Shown here piece after piece: positions 36,023 through 44,479 of a DNA stretch of 64,000 nucleotides. Every line of letters begins with the position of its first letter. Position 1 is the stretch's first letter. Location: contig NZ_CAJSLV010000042.1 of assembly GCF_907177275.1 (NCBI RefSeq), forward strand, positions 62,001-126,000. Direction: 5' to 3'. The notes under the pieces were generated by a model, which searched no databases, was not told where the DNA came from, and saw only the letters and a list, made by a program, of their open reading frames with translations. Both the position numbers and the translations under genes were made by a program. This DNA is from Actinacidiphila cocklensis (GTDB taxonomy: Bacteria > Actinomycetota > Actinomycetes > Streptomycetales > Streptomycetaceae).

Positions 36023-36444
36023 AAGCGGACGGCTCCCTCGTTCGGCGTGAAGATGCCGGCATAGACGACCAGGGCACCGCTGTCCGCGGCGGCTTTCTCC
36101 GCCGCCGTCAGCAAGGCGGCCCCGACACCCTTGCCTCGATGCCCGTCCAGGACGACGGTATGGATCTCGGCCGCGCGGCGCGGAGCCAGGATCTGATGGT
36201 CCGGGGGATCCGCGAGCAGGACGACCTCCACCATGCCCACCACCTCGCCCACCACCTCGGCAACCAAGATCACCACCTTGGACTCGCCGGCAAGCACCTC
36301 CTCGAAATGCCTGCGCACGGCCTCCACCTCGGGCACGCGGTAGATGACCGGATCGAGTTGGACATGCCTTTCAGCATTCGCGAGACGCAGGCAGACAAGC
36401 GCGGGCACGTCCTCCCGCTCTGCGGCCCTGACCAAGATCGGCAT
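35941..36444 (-). CDS. GNAT-family N-acetyltransferase
   Basis: 167 residues. The acetyl-CoA loop is visible as VLDGHRGKGVGAALLTAAEK (Q/R-x-x-G-x-G/A) and the last strand as YAGIFTPNEGAVRFYSSAGF. Substrate unknown. It converges with and overlaps the aldo/keto reductase gene, so the C-terminal 27 codons are encoded opposite that gene's end; both frames are open and both carry conserved motifs, so the overlap seems real. Confidence 0.8.
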   Translation of the reverse strand: MPILVRAAEREDVPALVCLRLANAERHVQLDPVIYRVPEVEAVRRHFEEVLAGESKVVILVAEVVGEVVGMVEVVLLADPPDHQILAPRRAAEIHTVVLDGHRGKGVGAALLTAAEKAAADSGALVVYAGIFTPNEGAVRFYSSAGFEPRGTLLSKETGALSGMARP

Positions 36445-36794
36445 GACCAGGACCCTTCCAGCTCGCCCACCCCATCGCAAGGCACACCGGGCAAATCCAG
36501 CGGGGCGGACGTTGCCTGATGCGGCGCGAGACGGGGGGTATCCCCACGGCCACGAGTTGGATCGAACGCATCCATCGGGGAATTCCGTGCCGGCAACAGC
36601 AAAGTGGCGGCAGGGTCGAAGGCGCCCCCCATGGTGCTGGTGACCAGTGCCGGCCAGCGCACCGGCAGGGTCCCCACCCGCTACGCCACTTCCAAGGACG
36701 CAACCACGCCCACTCACAGGCGGCAAGGGCGTGGCCGGACGGTGTGACCGGCACCGCCGCATCTCCCGGGTTGCTCCCGGGCTGGGACCGACTG

Positions 36795-37259
36795 CGCACT
36801 GCCGGCTACGGAGACGGAGGAGCTGCGAGTCGAACTGCGGGCGCTGCGCGTGGCACTGGTCGGACCGCGCCCCTGCCGGGGGCCGACGAACTGGCCTTCT
36901 ACGGCCGCTGCCTGCCCTACGCCATTGCCTTCGGCCTGAAGCCGAGCTGGGCACAGCGACTGGACATGCTCAAGGCTGCCATCCCCGACGTCGGCTCCGC
37001 CACCTTGTATCCCGACACGGACATCCTCGTGAGCTGGTGGAAGAACGACTTCATGGACCGGATGACGGGCGCAGTAGGCAACTGGTCCCACCACTACGGC
37101 GGATCCGGCGACGGTGCCACACGGCACCACGACAGCGGTCACAGCGACCACGCGGGTTTCGACTGCGGCCACCACAGCGGTCACCACGGCGGAGACAGCG
37201 GCAGCTCCTGGAAACCCTGCCAGCGACACCATCAGTCCGCCTCGGACGTACGGTTCTAG
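36795..37259 (+). pseudogene. C-terminal remnant of a DUF2207-type membrane protein
   Basis: One frame reads ETEELRVELRALRVALVG up to about 36875; another continues with GADELAFYGRCLPYAIAFGL and ATLYPDTDILVSWW, matching the soluble end of DUF2207 proteins (ELxFSRxLPYAVxLG). It then has a His-rich tail (HHDSGHSDHAG, CGHHSGHHGG). The membrane part is missing and at least one frameshift exists, so this is a broken copy. The His/Cys-rich tail could bind metal if anything is made. Confidence 0.5.
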
Positions 37260-37323
37260 GGGGAGCCGCGCTCGGACCGCACGACCGGCACTCCTTCCGG
37301 CCGACAGCTCCTGGGGGGCAGTG

Positions 37324-37854
37324 ATGGTGGTCAGTGAGCTGGTGCGCGCAGAGCTGCGACGGGTCGATTGGGCTTCGCTGGAGTGCGGCTGCGGCGATTC
37401 TGCGGAGCATGTGCCTCTGCTGATCGAGGCGATCATCACTGCTGAGACGCCGCGAGACATGATCGGGTACACCCTCGACGGTCACATCGAGGTGAACACG
37501 ATCACCTTTGAGTGCACTCCGCACGCAGTTGGCGTGATCATGGCCGCGCTGGCGGGCGAACTCTCGGTACTCGCCCGAGGGGTACTCCTGGAGACCTTGT
37601 TGTTCGTGGCTGCGGGCTCCGACGACTACGCGCCGCACGCAGAAGGCGCGGGGCCGGGCGACGGATGCAGGCACCACGCTCAGGAGGGGTTCTGGAAGCT
37701 CGTCCAGATCGGGCTCACGGGTAGCGCGGACGACGCCGAGACGGTGGCCGACATCTGCGAGTACTTCGGGCTCGGCGGCGACAAGGCCGCCTTTTACCAG
37801 GCCCAACTGCGCGAGCGCATGCGTGCGAAGACCAAGCGTGGGCGAAGCACCTGA
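37324..37854 (+). CDS. Conserved hypothetical protein
   Basis: 176 residues; ATG eight bases after GGGGGG. All-helical and acidic, with VRAELRRVDWASLECGCGDS, AVGVIMAALAGELSVLARGV and a terminal coiled segment (AFYQAQLRERMRAKTKRGR). It looks like a soluble HEAT-like helical protein. Similar proteins occur scattered in Streptomyces accessory regions without known function. No operon partner, but it follows the DUF2207 remnant closely. Confidence 0.6.
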   Translation: MVVSELVRAELRRVDWASLECGCGDSAEHVPLLIEAIITAETPRDMIGYTLDGHIEVNTITFECTPHAVGVIMAALAGELSVLARGVLLETLLFVAAGSDDYAPHAEGAGPGDGCRHHAQEGFWKLVQIGLTGSADDAETVADICEYFGLGGDKAAFYQAQLRERMRAKTKRGRST

Positions 37855-38006
37855 TGTCCTGAGGATCACGGTGTTTGGACGTTGCGGCGTAGCGCAGCCG
37901 CCGCCCGCACCAGTGGATCATCCGAAGCCCGCGTTCACGGGTATTTCGACTTATGCCCGGGCGCTGTCTCCGGCAAGAGACCCCGCGCCTCCCAAACACA
38001 TCAACA

Positions 38007-38630
38007 TCACCCGACTCTGTTTCCGAGCACGGGGAGTTCGACGGCCTGTGAGTACGTCTCTGCCAGGGACGCCACGTCAGGATCGCCAAAGGACTTACGC
38101 AGAAGATTAAAGGTGTCGACCTTTTCATCTCCGAAACGAGCGACGTAGATGGCGTAGGCGTCGGCAGTGAGAAACTTCGGCGGTTTGGTCTTGCTGTGGA
38201 ACTTGTCGGCGTACATCACGATCCTCTCCTCTGGAGTGACCGCCAAGTAGTCGGCCGGCGGCAGAGGTAGTTTCTGACGGATCACGTCGTCTGACGTCAG
38301 CCCTACACCCGTATGACAGGAACAGAATCGGCAGAGGACTTCCGAGAACCCTTCGGATTCCAGAATTTCGCGTCCGAGTACACCGTGGCGAACGTAGTTC
38401 CTTTGATCGATACTTCCATCCTCGCGGTAGAGGCGGTATACACCAATGTCGTGCAGGAGACATCCAGCCCGAACAAGATCCCTGTCGAAAACGTCAGCAG
38501 AGCGCTCTATGAGCTGCTCCGCGATGCGCCATACAATTTCGCAGTGACTGTACACAGTTTTGAGAGCCTGCCGCGACGGAGCATACCGCTCGTGCAGGTC
38601 CTGGATTTCTTCCACGGTTGGGATGGTCAT
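38007..38630 (-). CDS. HD-domain phosphohydrolase
   Basis: 207 residues. The HD metal site is complete: His in TVYSHCEIVWRIA, His-Asp in CLLHDIGVYRLY, and Asp in VMYADKFHSKT. Members hydrolyse nucleotides or cyclic-nucleotide-like substrates. Codon use is distinctly less GC-rich than in all neighbours (many A/T third positions), which marks it as a recent acquisition. It sits next to the transposon graveyard and may have arrived with it (inference). Confidence 0.82.
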   Translation of the reverse strand: MTIPTVEEIQDLHERYAPSRQALKTVYSHCEIVWRIAEQLIERSADVFDRDLVRAGCLLHDIGVYRLYREDGSIDQRNYVRHGVLGREILESEGFSEVLCRFCSCHTGVGLTSDDVIRQKLPLPPADYLAVTPEERIVMYADKFHSKTKPPKFLTADAYAIYVARFGDEKVDTFNLLRKSFGDPDVASLAETYSQAVELPVLGNRVG

Positions 38631-38738
38631 TTCAGGATTATACCGATTCCTTCGATGATCTCGCTGCGATCGCAGCGGGTCGTTCTACCCTGCTTCATCC
38701 TCATGATTCGCTAATACTCCAGCTGTGGATGGTGATCT

Positions 38739-39435
38739 TCACTGATTCGAGGCTTGCCGGCGGTAATGACTGGCCTTGGATCGGGCCTGGTGGCGGCGTC
38801 GCCAGATGGACCAGCGGAGTCGGAGGGCCACGCTACGTATGGGTCTGACGACGAGTGTGATGAACAGTCGCTGGATCTCGTTGCAGGTAAGTGGAATTAG
38901 TCCGTCCGGGGCGGGCTGGCGGGTGTGTTCGTCGGCGCGGGGCACAGCGAGGAAGGCATGGGCGAGCATGGCCAGGGTGACCCAACGGGACCACGAGGTG
39001 AAGTGGCGAAGCTGGTGTTCGTCCAGGCCTGCCAGGCCCTTTCCTGCTTGGAATGCCTCCTCCACCCGCCATCTCGACCCGCCATCTCGACCCGGCGACC
39101 CGGCGACCCGGCGACCCGGCGACCCGCACCAGCGTCGGCAACGGCAACGGCGCAGGAGCAAATGACCAGCAGCGGTAGTAGGCCAGTTCACGTGTGGTGC
39201 GGTTGCGGCGGATCAGCAGCTGATGGCAGCCGGGACGCGGTTCGGCCAGGTCGATGACGGCCCAGTCGTAGAAGCGCTGGCCCTTGGCGCCTACCCCTGC
39301 TGACAACTTCTGCCAAGCCCGCTTTGGCAGCTTCGCGGCCAGGGCGTCCACGCGGAGCTTGCCCCCACGAGTGGTGATCTGGTGCGAGCAGGCGACGGCG
39401 AGCACGTAGCCGGCCTGGCGCTCTTTGAGGTAGCG
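38739..39435 (-). mobile_element. IS701-family transposase, C-terminal half, frameshifted
   Basis: From about YLKERQAGYVLAVACSHQI the minus strand follows IS701 transposases: GKLRVDALAAKLPKRAWQKL, YDWAVIDLAEPRPGCHQLLI, RRNRTTRELAYYRC, then after a repeat-expanded stretch EEAFQAGKGLAGLDEHQLRH and DGLIPLTCNEIQRLF. A 13-bp duplication shifts the frame inside the conserved RVAGSRWRVEE segment. The N-terminal half is absent here but is present at 41540-42100 in the same orientation. Confidence 0.8.
39062..39127. repeat. Tandem 13-mer and 8-mer repeats inside the transposase remnant
   Basis: CGACCCGCCATCT (with one variant first base) occurs twice at 39062-39087, followed by CGACCCGG in nearly five copies at 39088-39127. 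In the transposase frame the 8-mers add three units (24 bp, frame kept) and the 13-mer adds one (frame lost). A clear case of replication-slippage expansion. Confidence 0.85.
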
Positions 39436-40234
39436 CCCGGGGAGGTCCCCGACCTACTTGAGCGGCTTGCCGAGGTGCCCGACCCCCGCGATCCGCGCGG
39501 AGTGCGTCACGATCTTGTCGGCGTGCTTGCTCTGGCCGCCTGCGCGGTGCCGGCGGGTGCGAGCTCGCTGCCGGCGATCGGCGAGTGGATCGCCGACGCT
39601 CCGCCGCACGTCTTGGAGCGCGTCGGCGTGCAGCCCGATCCGCTGTTCCCGAAACGGCTCTTCCCTGCGGAGGCGACGGTTCGCAGGCTGCTGGCGCGGG
39701 TCGACGCCGACGTCCTGGACCGAGCGGTCGGCCGCTGGCTCGCGGACCGCCGCAGCCCGTCCCAGGGCCGTTGCGCGGCCTGGCGGTCGACGGGAAGAGC
39801 CTGCGCGGCGCCGCCAGGCCCGCAGGCCGCAAGATCCACCTGCTCACCGCCCTCGACCACACCAACGGCCTGGCCCCCGGAGCCCGCCAGGCCGCCCAGA
39901 TCAAGCGCCGCCGCACCGACCGCAAGACCGGCAGCACCACCGTCAAGACCGTCTACGCCGTCACCAGCCTGACCGCCGGGCAAGCCACCCCGGCCCAGCT
40001 CGCCCGCCTCGTCCGCGACAATTGGAAGATCGAGGCCCTGCACCACGTCCGCGACACCACCTTCGCCGAGGACGCCTCCCATCTGCGGACCGGCAACGCA
40101 CCCCGCGCAATGGCCACGTGGCGCAACCTCGCCATCGGCGCCCTCCGGGCAGCCGGAGCCACCAACATCGCGGCCGGCCTCCGCCGAACGCCCGCGGCCC
40201 CCACCGCCCCCGCGCGCTCCTCGGCCTCAGGTGA
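39434..40234 (+). mobile_element. ISAs1-family transposase remnant
   Basis: The plus strand starts abruptly at [20 protein letters not shown] and runs through [20 protein letters not shown] and [20 protein letters not shown]; near 39750 the frame shifts and continues with [19 protein letters not shown] and [12 protein letters not shown]. Then about 110 family residues with the catalytic core are missing before [18 protein letters not shown] and [21 protein letters not shown] last shift near 40190 leads to the original end RALLGLR. N-terminus lost, core deleted, two frameshifts: inactive. Confidence 0.78.
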
Positions 40235-40322
40235 CGGCAAATCGGGAGTCCCACCGCCATCCCGAACCTGCTGCCTTGGACATGCGCCCCGCAATGTCGG
40301 TGGTGTCTGATGGGATGCCCGC

Positions 40323-41255
40323 ATGACAGATCAGTACCTGTTTGCCGAGATCAACGTGGAGTGGCCCGAACCCCCGGCCTACGAGGCGATGGCGCGCGCC
40401 TGGTTGGACGGGGGCTTTGCCACGCTGGCGGGCAGCCACCGACAGGCACTGGAGGAGGGACCGAAACTTCCCCCGGAGGCGATGCGCCGCAGCATGCCAT
40501 GCGGGCCGCCGCACGCTGCCTGGGGTTTCGTCTCGATCACCCGCCATGACGGGCGGCAGCTACGCAATTCCAGCCGCGTGCTCTCGGCTCGAAGCATCTC
40601 GTGGTTCTTGCGGCAACTGGCCGATCCGCCGCGCACCGCGACGATCGGGCTCTCCGTTCTCGACGAACGCGGCTACCCGGGCAGGAGCCCTCTGCGGATC
40701 ACGGTCGACCGCCCGGAGGCCCGGGTCTGGCCCGAGGCGATCGATTGGGCGGTGTTGTCCTGCAGGATTCCCGAGGGGGACTTTCTCGACCCTGCGCAGC
40801 AGGAGGTGGTGCTCGGCTTCCTGCGCGGCATCAGCGAAGCTCTGGACCCGTCTTTCGCCAATGTCACCTACGACGACGGGCTGGGCAAGACGGGTCTTGA
40901 GCGCACGCTCGGTCCTCCGTGGAAGTTCCCCTACGAGACGATCCCGACGAGCCGTCAAGTACTACGCGGATACGAGTGGTGGACGATCTGCCCAAAGGAA
41001 TTGGCCGGGCACCTCGGCGGTGCGGACGCCCTGCGCGCCACCGGCGCGTTCCATGATGTGGTCCGCCTACCGTCGGGCGCGTTGTGGCTCCAGGCGACGA
41101 AGCATTACCGGGACTACGGCCCCGCCGCGTACGCAGCGGTGTTCCGCGCGCTGGCCCCGGCCCTCCCTCCGGGCGTGCCGAAGCGCTTCGATCGACGCAA
41201 CGACGAACCGGCAGAGCGCATCGTCCACCTCGACGCGTCAGCCGTCAGACCGTGA
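40323..41255 (+). CDS. Hypothetical protein, possible immunity-type
   Basis: 310 residues, intact, between transposon remnants. The conserved-looking end WWTICPKELAGHLGGADALR then GALWLQATKHYRDYGPAAYA is similar to the ending of type VI-immunity-like proteins (DUF3396) common in Streptomyces. No signal peptide or membrane segment. The start ATG has no strong ribosome binding site. As the only intact gene inside the split IS701, it may be cargo (inference). Confidence 0.55.
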   Translation: MTDQYLFAEINVEWPEPPAYEAMARAWLDGGFATLAGSHRQALEEGPKLPPEAMRRSMPCGPPHAAWGFVSITRHDGRQLRNSSRVLSARSISWFLRQLADPPRTATIGLSVLDERGYPGRSPLRITVDRPEARVWPEAIDWAVLSCRIPEGDFLDPAQQEVVLGFLRGISEALDPSFANVTYDDGLGKTGLERTLGPPWKFPYETIPTSRQVLRGYEWWTICPKELAGHLGGADALRATGAFHDVVRLPSGALWLQATKHYRDYGPAAYAAVFRALAPALPPGVPKRFDRRNDEPAERIVHLDASAVRP

Positions 41256-41539
41256 CGAACGCCCAAGGGCGACTGAGCAAGATCACGGTCAGTAAGAGCC
41301 GGGTGCCGTCGCCAGCCACGCGACTCCGCGCTGCACTCGGGAATGCTGATCCCGACCCGCGGACACGGTGCCGTTCGCCCTGGAGCCCGCCAAAAAGGCA
41401 CCTGGACCAACTGTCCGAAGAGTTGTGGCCGACCCTCGCCCAGAACTCCGCGATCGTGGAAGCGATGCCTGTTGCGCTGCCCCGCAGCTGAGCTCGCAGA
41501 ACATTACGAACCGGACAGCACGAGACTACGCCGAAGCCC

Positions 41540-42100
41540 TGGCCCGCGACCCAGCCCACGCGATGGCCGGCGTCAAAGAACCGGCCGATCATGCGGGCGG
41601 CCAGCTCTGGCTTGGTGGCGAAGGCGGTGTTTTCGTCGAGCCCGGCTGCCTGGCAGCGTTGCGAGTCATCGGTCCTCCACGAGCGTGGGGTGTACAACTC
41701 GCGGTCCACCACTGCGTGCCCGTGGCGTCCGGTGTAGACGAGGTAGACGGCGACCTGGGAGTTTTCGATCCTGCCCGCGGTGCCGGTGTACTGGCGCTGG
41801 ACACCCACCGTGTGGGTGCCCTTCTTCACATCGCCGGTCTCGTCGACGACGAGGACCGCGTCCTGGTCGTGGAGATGGTCCAGCACGTACTCGCGCACGT
41901 CGTCACGCACGGCGCCAGCATCCCACTTGGCCCACCCCAGCAGGTGCTGCAGGCCGTCGGGGGTGGCCTCCCCGGCCCACTCGGCGATCGTCCAGCAGTT
42001 CTTGCGCGGTAGGTCCGACAAGGGTCCCATCATCAAGTTCCGTGCCCGACGACGGGGTTCGACACGCGCGAAACGGCCCGCTGCGCCCACTGCCGACTCT
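41540..42100 (-). mobile_element. IS701-family transposase, N-terminal half
   Basis: The minus strand reads RFARVEPRRRARNLMMGPLS, LPRKNCWTIAEWAGEATPDG, the first catalytic region DAVLVVDETGDVKKGTHTVG, VQRQYTGTAGRIENSQVAVY and FFDAGHRVGWVAG, then loses homology at about 41540. It is complementary to the C-terminal half at 38739-39435; only about 15-20 family residues are missing between the two. The 5' end abuts the stop codon of the gene at 42099. Confidence 0.8.
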
Positions 42101-42749
42101 ACTTTCGACGACGGTTGCCCAGTGCGCGTGAGAGTTCGCCGACCGGCGCGAGCACGTGTCCGCCATCGCCCACGCACCACCACACGGCCGTGCCGTCCCG
42201 TTCCGAGCCGTGGACGCCGAGGTCATGTCGGGGGCACACCGGCCAGACCCGCCAGGTCCACTCGAGCAGGCTCTCCTGGATCATGATCGCCAGGCTGGTC
42301 AGTGCCGTGGTCGGGTCGTCGCACATGCCCGGCAGGATGGGGCCGCCCCAGTTGAGCCGGTCGCCGTTGGCAAGACGGACACCGGCTCCCACCGGGAAGC
42401 AGTCCTCCAGGATCTCGATCTCCGGTTCGCCCTCGATCCCACGCGTGGGCAGGTCGCGGGCTATGACCCGTAGCGCGGCGCGCAGCGTCTCCGAACGCTC
42501 GGGGGCAATGTCGAAGCCGGGATCGAAGCCCACGTCGTCCAGAATTCGCCGGGCCAGGGCGGTCATATCCGCCGGTGACACGTCGACCGGGTTCCGCTCG
42601 ACGACCTCCAGGATGGCATCGGTGTAGTGGAACCAGTCGAGTAGTTCGCAGGCGAGGGCGACGACGTCCTGCGGGTCGAGGTTGTCCTCGCGCAGACCGA
42701 GGTAGACCCTGCGCTCCAACTCTTCAGTATTCGCTTCGCGCTCAGCCAT
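42099..42749 (-). CDS. Conserved hypothetical protein with a CxxH...C tail
   Basis: 216 residues from the ATG at 42747-42749. The N-terminal part is helical and acidic (ELERRVYLGLREDNLDPQDV, LACELLDWFHYTDAILEVVE). The C-terminal part has WPVCPRHDLGVHGSERDGTA then VWWCVGDGGHVLAPVG, a possible zinc ribbon. Seen in Streptomyces as an unknown protein. Its stop lies exactly where IS701 homology begins, so the insertion may have replaced its original end or just its flank. Confidence 0.6.
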   Translation of the reverse strand: MAEREANTEELERRVYLGLREDNLDPQDVVALACELLDWFHYTDAILEVVERNPVDVSPADMTALARRILDDVGFDPGFDIAPERSETLRAALRVIARDLPTRGIEGEPEIEILEDCFPVGAGVRLANGDRLNWGGPILPGMCDDPTTALTSLAIMIQESLLEWTWRVWPVCPRHDLGVHGSERDGTAVWWCVGDGGHVLAPVGELSRALGNRRRK

Positions 42750-43082
42750 GGTGTTGCTCACCGGCCCAGTATCGCGACGCGGCGTGGCTCCGCGCTGCAC
42801 GATTATCGGCATACAGCCGTGTGTGGCCGGAGCCAGGGCTGTGTAGCCGGCACCGGTCCTTCCCTCCACGCGCGATGGACCAAGGCCGATCTCACAAGCG
42901 GCCGCTACGATCGCGACACCCGACTGGTTGGCTTGTGCGGGAGCTGACTAGACTCTCAGCAGGCCCCGGGCGCACCTGTCCAAACCGACATCACCAGTTC
43001 AAGTTCAGTATCGACCGCCACGGCGTAGGGTCGGCGGGACGACGTGGTCAGTGACGCCGTCCCGCGGCCTGAAAGGGCATCG

Positions 43083-43190
43083 TTGAACCCGAACCCCACC
43101 TGCTGTTTCTGCTACCAGGTCATCGGTCTCGGCCAAGACGGGGCAGCGACCGAGCTGAGGCTTGGCGCCATGGACCCGGGGTGCGGAGGC
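43083..43190 (+). pseudogene. CCxC-containing small gene cut by an IS5 remnant
   Basis: TTG start after AAAGGG; reads NPTCCFCYQVIGLGQDGAAT then ELRLGAMDPGC, like the first zinc-binding segment of short Streptomyces proteins (CCxCxxxI...VELxL). After about 36 codons it runs into DNA belonging to the IS5-type transposase and stops at 43214. Probably interrupted by that insertion. Confidence 0.4.
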
Positions 43191-43490
43191 CAGCTGCCCC
43201 CTTCACCGGGCTGAGCCCGCGGGCCTTCAGAAAACCGGTGACTGTTCTGCGGCGCGAGGGTGGGGACGCGGTTGGTAGGGGCAGGCCATGGAGCCTGCCT
43301 CTAGAGGATCGGACACTGTTGGTCGCGGCCCACTGGCGAACCAACTCGACCGCGCGGCAACTGGCCCCGCTGTTCGGAGTGTCGAAGTCAGCGGCAGACC
43401 GGAACATCGACCACCTCGGGCCGAGGCTCACTTTCCCGCTCCGCAAGCGGTTCCGCGAGGCCACCGTGGTCGTCGCACCTTGCGGGGCAC
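43191..43490 (+). mobile_element. IS5-type transposase N-terminal remnant
   Basis: Reads FTGLSPRAFRKPVTVLRREG, GDAVGRGRPWSLPLEDRTLL and RQLAPLFGVSKSAADRNIDH, the HTH region of IS5-family DDE_4 transposases. Homology ends near FPLRKRFREATVVV, before any catalytic residue. No C-terminal part was found nearby. Confidence 0.7.
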
Positions 43491-43580
43491 CCGTGACGGC
43501 GAACGGGGTCCGCGGTCCCGGATCACCCTGCTGTCCGGTACCGCGGACCCTTCTCGCTGCGCCGGTGGGACCCGGCGCGG

Positions 43581-44258
43581 TCAGGAGTTGACGAACCTCT
43601 CCACGGCGGTGAGGGTCGGCGTGTCGGTGAGGTAGCCGATGTGGGTCACGCAGGGCACCAGGTGGTTGGCGGCGCCGTCCAGCTCGGTGCTGGTGTAAGG
43701 AATGATGATGCCGTCGCACGGCGAGTACCAGGTGGCGTACGCGGTGGAGCCGGGCGTCTCGTCGCCCGAGGTGACGGTGGTGATGAAGCTGGAGCCCGGG
43801 TACATCTCGACGCACGAGGTGTACACCAGGCAGCTGCCGGCGTAGGTGGTGCCGTGGTTGGCGCCGGCGATCGAGGCGAGGTGGCGGACGTAGGGCTGAC
43901 CGCCGAGTTCCTTGATGTACCAGTCGCTGACCAGGCCGCCCATCGAGTGGTTGACGATGTCCACCTGCTGGGCACCGGTCCTGGCGAGCACCTGCTTGAC
44001 GAAGGTGGCCAGCCCCGCGGCGCTGTTCTTGTTGGACTGCGTCCAGTCGTACTGGTAGGCGAACAGCTCGCCCGAGCTGTAACCGTTCGCGATGAACACC
44101 GACTCGGCGGTCGTCCAGTTGCTCGCACTGCCGGTGAACCCGTGGACGAACACCACCGGGGTGTGGGCGGTGGCGGCGTTCGCGGTGCCGGACTGTACGG
44201 CGGTCGCCAGGCCCAGAACGGTGAGCAGGGCGAACAGGACGGCGGAAATCCGTCGCAT
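43581..44258 (-). CDS. Secreted lipase (alpha/beta-hydrolase)
   Basis: 225 residues; a perfect AAGGAGG lies five bases before the ATG. Signal peptide ending ATAVQSGTANAATA. Oxyanion region VVFVHGFTGSASNW, nucleophile elbow NHSMGGLVSDWYIKE (Asn in place of the usual first Gly), later CDGIIIPYTSTEL with the acid and VTHIGYLTD with the His. Two further Cys pairs suggest disulphides. Family: Streptomyces secreted triacylglycerol lipases/esterases (lipase class 2). Divergent from the large LuxR regulator. Confidence 0.85.
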   Translation of the reverse strand: MRRISAVLFALLTVLGLATAVQSGTANAATAHTPVVFVHGFTGSASNWTTAESVFIANGYSSGELFAYQYDWTQSNKNSAAGLATFVKQVLARTGAQQVDIVNHSMGGLVSDWYIKELGGQPYVRHLASIAGANHGTTYAGSCLVYTSCVEMYPGSSFITTVTSGDETPGSTAYATWYSPCDGIIIPYTSTELDGAANHLVPCVTHIGYLTDTPTLTAVERFVNS

Positions 44259-44479
44259 GAGGCCTCCTTGTGGTGGGGGGACCTCTGGAGTGTCGGGGAC
44301 GGCCCGCTTCTCAAGTACCGGTGGAATCACCAGTCTTCGGCGACAGAGCGCGCCGGCCGCCCGGGCCGCCGCACCCCGTGGACAGCCGTGCCGGCGGGGC
44401 GCTCTGTCCGTCACCGTCATGGCGCGAACCGGCCCACGGGCTCTTCCTCACCGCGCAACCCAGGCGTAACACTGGCGTC

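Noticed and set aside
41380..41491. Plus-strand coding-like tail (LDQLSEELWPTLAQNSAIVE) before the IS701 half
   Set aside because: Short, no start, no recognisable family; could be a scrap but cannot be supported.
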